Assembly: GCA_035293965.1 (NCBI GenBank)
Contig: DATGLW010000054.1
Coordinates: 1 to 63,101 of the forward strand
Direction: 5' to 3'
DNA from: DATGLW01 sp035293965
GTDB taxonomy: Bacteria > Actinomycetota > Acidimicrobiia > Acidimicrobiales > RAAP-2
DNA length: 63,101 nucleotides
The notes below the pieces were generated by a model, which searched no databases, was not told the origin of the DNA, and worked only from the letters and a program-made list of their open reading frames with translations. Shown one piece after another: positions 61,271 through 63,101 of this stretch. Positions within the stretch are counted from its first letter, which is position 1. Each line of letters begins with the position of its first letter. The translations under genes and the position numbers were made by a program.

Positions 61271-63101
61271 ATGGAGGGCAGGGGGTACTGGCCCTCGCTC
61301 GACGGCGTCCGGGCGGTCGCCATCGCTGCGGTTCTCGCCTACCACCTGGGCCACCTCGGCGGCGGCTGGCTCGGGGTCGACATGTTCTTCGTGCTGTCCG
61401 GGTTCCTCATCACCGGCCAGCTGCTCGCCGCCCACTCGCGCCCGACCGGGGCGGCCCTGCGCGCCTTCTGGGGCCGGCGCGCACGGCGCCTGCTCCCGGC
61501 CGTGCTCGTGCTCGTGGTCGCCCTGGCCCTCTACGCCTGGGTCGGAGGCCCGGGCGTGGTGCCGGCCCAGCTGCGCCAGCCTGCCCTCGCCACCCTGGCC
61601 TACGTCGCCAACTGGCAGCAGGTGGCCGCCGACCACAGCTACTTCCAGGCCTTCGCGGCACCCGATCCGCTCGTGCACACGTGGTCGCTGGCGATCGAGG
61701 AGCAGTTCTACCTGTGCTGGCCCCTCCTGCTCCTGCTGCTCGTCCGGGTCTCGCGCGGGCGGCGGCGGTCCCTCGTCGCCGCCACGACCGGCCTGGCCGT
61801 GGCCTCGGCCGCGTGGGCGGTTGCCGCCGCGCAGCTGTGGGGCGCCAACCGCGCGTACCTCGGGACCGACACCCGCGCCTGGGAGCTCCTCCTCGGCGCC
61901 GTGGTGGCCATGGTGCTGCGCGACGCCGGCCCGGTCCGCCGCCCCCGGGCGTGGTCGGCAGCGTCGCTCGTCGCGACGGTCGGCGTCGCGGCCGGGGTCG
62001 CGGCCGCGTCGGGCACCCCGCCCTGGGTCTGGGACGGAGGGATGGTGGCCATCGCCTGCGGCGTCGCCGTCGTGGTGGCGGCCGCCGTCCGGGTGCCCTC
62101 GGGCCCGGTGGCCCGGGCGCTCGCTCTCCCCCCGGTCCGTTGGGTCGGCTGGATCAGCTACTCGCTGTACCTGTGGCACTGGCCGGTCATCGTGCTGATG
62201 ACGCCGGCGACCACCGGGCTCGCCGGGGCCCCGCTGCTCGCCTGCCGGCTGGCTCTCAGCCTGGCGGCGGCGACTGCCAGCTTCTACCTGGTCGAGCAGC
62301 CGCTCCGGCGGGCCGACTGGGCGCGCTGGTGGCGGCGGGCGCTCGTGCCCACCGCCGTCGCCGGCGCCGTCGGCACGGTCTTCGTGGCGACCGTCGCCCC
62401 GGTGGCGGCCACCACCGCCACGGTGGCGACCCCGAGCGCGCCCGCCTCCCTCGCCGGCCTCGCCGGCCAGGTGGCGCCCGTGCTGCCCATCGCCCGGACG
62501 GTGTCGGCGGCCGAGCCGGTCCTCTTCTGGCTGTTCGGCGACAGCGTGCTCAACGACGCCGCGCCCGGGGTGACCGCCGCCCTGCAGGCCACCGGCGACG
62601 CGAAGGTGGTCGCCGACACGACCTTCCCGGGCTGGAGCTTCGCTCACGACCCTCAGTGGCGCTCGCAGTGGCAGCAGGTGATCGCCTCCGACCACCCCGA
62701 GGTCGCGCTGGGGACCTGGTCCTGGGACGACCAGCTCGCGGAGTCCGACCCGCGGGGTTACGTCGCGTTCCTCCGCCAGGCGATGCGTGTCATCCTCACT
62801 CCCGGCAACGGGGTCGACCTCCTCGTGCTGGTGCAGTTCCCGCAGGCGGGCCCGCCGGCTTCGGCCTACGACGGCGCCCCGGCTCCCGGGGGGACCGCGG
62901 CCTGGTCGGCCGCCACCCGGGCCCAGCGGTCGTGGGACGCGGCAGCCCGCACGGTGGCCGCGTCGTTCCCCGGCCGGGCGATCTACCTGCCGACCGACCG
63001 CCTGTTCGACCCCGGAGGTCGGTACCTCGCCTGGTTCAAGACGCCGGCGGGCGCCTGGCTCCGGGCCCGCAAGATCGACAACACGCACTTCTGCCCCTAC
63101 G
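61271..63101 (+). CDS. OafA/YrhL acyltransferase with SGNH domain (3' end cut by window edge)
   Basis: 610 codons of an acyltransferase 3 protein running off the right edge. SLDGVRAVAIAAVLAYHLG opens the membrane part, DMFFVLSGFLITGQLL and HTWSLAIEEQFYLCWP follow, and about ten helices extend to residue 390. The extracytoplasmic SGNH part starts with LFGDSVLND and reaches the terminal catalytic region (IDNTHFCPY) at the window end, so only a few residues should be missing. The ATG at 61271 is inferred from the family N-terminus and a TAGAGT box eight bases upstream. Divergent from the GT39-like gene. Fourth such enzyme in the window. Confidence 0.88.
   Translation, partial: MEGRGYWPSLDGVRAVAIAAVLAYHLGHLGGGWLGVDMFFVLSGFLITGQLLAAHSRPTGAALRAFWGRRARRLLPAVLVLVVALALYAWVGGPGVVPAQLRQPALATLAYVANWQQVAADHSYFQAFAAPDPLVHTWSLAIEEQFYLCWPLLLLLLVRVSRGRRRSLVAATTGLAVASAAWAVAAAQLWGANRAYLGTDTRAWELLLGAVVAMVLRDAGPVRRPRAWSAASLVATVGVAAGVAAASGTPPWVWDGGMVAIACGVAVVVAAAVRVPSGPVARALALPPVRWVGWISYSLYLWHWPVIVLMTPATTGLAGAPLLACRLALSLAAATASFYLVEQPLRRADWARWWRRALVPTAVAGAVGTVFVATVAPVAATTATVATPSAPASLAGLAGQVAPVLPIARTVSAAEPVLFWLFGDSVLNDAAPGVTAALQATGDAKVVADTTFPGWSFAHDPQWRSQWQQVIASDHPEVALGTWSWDDQLAESDPRGYVAFLRQAMRVILTPGNGVDLLVLVQFPQAGPPASAYDGAPAPGGTAAWSAATRAQRSWDAAARTVAASFPGRAIYLPTDRLFDPGGRYLAWFKTPAGAWLRARKIDNTHFCPY

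Noticed and set aside
61256..63088. 610-codon minus-strand frame at the right edge
   Set aside because: Antisense shadow of the plus-strand acyltransferase, which has all family motifs.

Overview
The window is very GC-rich actinobacterial DNA with tightly packed genes, many GTG starts and repeated GTGA/ATGA stop-start overlaps. The gene mix fits an uncultured member of the Acidimicrobiia: CaiB-type CoA transferases, TIM-barrel amidohydrolases, a predicted F420-type oxidoreductase, an NDMA-type alcohol dehydrogenase, and an AftD-like GT-C protein. The class is inferred from gene content; no rRNA or marker tree is available here.

Positions 1-17.5 kb are catabolic. A minus-strand operon (P450, aldehyde dehydrogenase, CaiB-type CoA transferase, amidohydrolase, [3Fe-4S] ferredoxin, TetR) leads to an SDR gene cut by the left edge. 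The same 19-bp inverted repeat lies upstream of the P450 and of the SDR, so the TetR protein probably controls both. Next come an alpha/beta hydrolase and second amidohydrolase, a GYD protein, and an enoyl-CoA hydratase / two-domain acyl-CoA dehydrogenase / luciferase-like oxidoreductase run. A separate SDR and a tetR-mmpL exporter pair follow. Together they look like oxidation, CoA activation and beta-oxidation-like breakdown of an unidentified hydrophobic substrate.

Positions 18.6-20.3 kb hold a membrane protein plus COG4315-like lipoprotein pair, a tRNA-Leu(GAG), and an IstB (IS21) remnant abutting the tRNA 3' end. Positions 20.4-30 kb carry the conserved block uvrC-rapZ-yvcK-gap-pgk-tpiA-secG on the minus strand, ending in an orphan peptide-binding lipoprotein; whiA is not at its usual place. 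nadA diverges from uvrC.

Positions 31-63 kb are mainly a cell-surface polysaccharide region. It holds an AftD-like GT-C protein with two discoidin-like domains, four OafA/YrhL acyltransferases (three with SGNH domains), three further GT-C enzymes, GT2 and GT4 enzymes, a frameshifted DUF2304 gene, a Wzx/MATE-like flippase and a UDP-galactopyranose-mutase-like flavoprotein. A secreted four-cysteine protein is translationally coupled to a small J-like/PASTA protein. uvrA, an orphan periplasmic binding protein, an NDMA-type alcohol dehydrogenase and uvrB interrupt this region.

Two features recur. Several genes have a TAnnnT box 6-9 nt before the start codon and no Shine-Dalgarno, which suggests leaderless transcripts. 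Short GC-rich tandem duplications sit at gene ends and in spacers.
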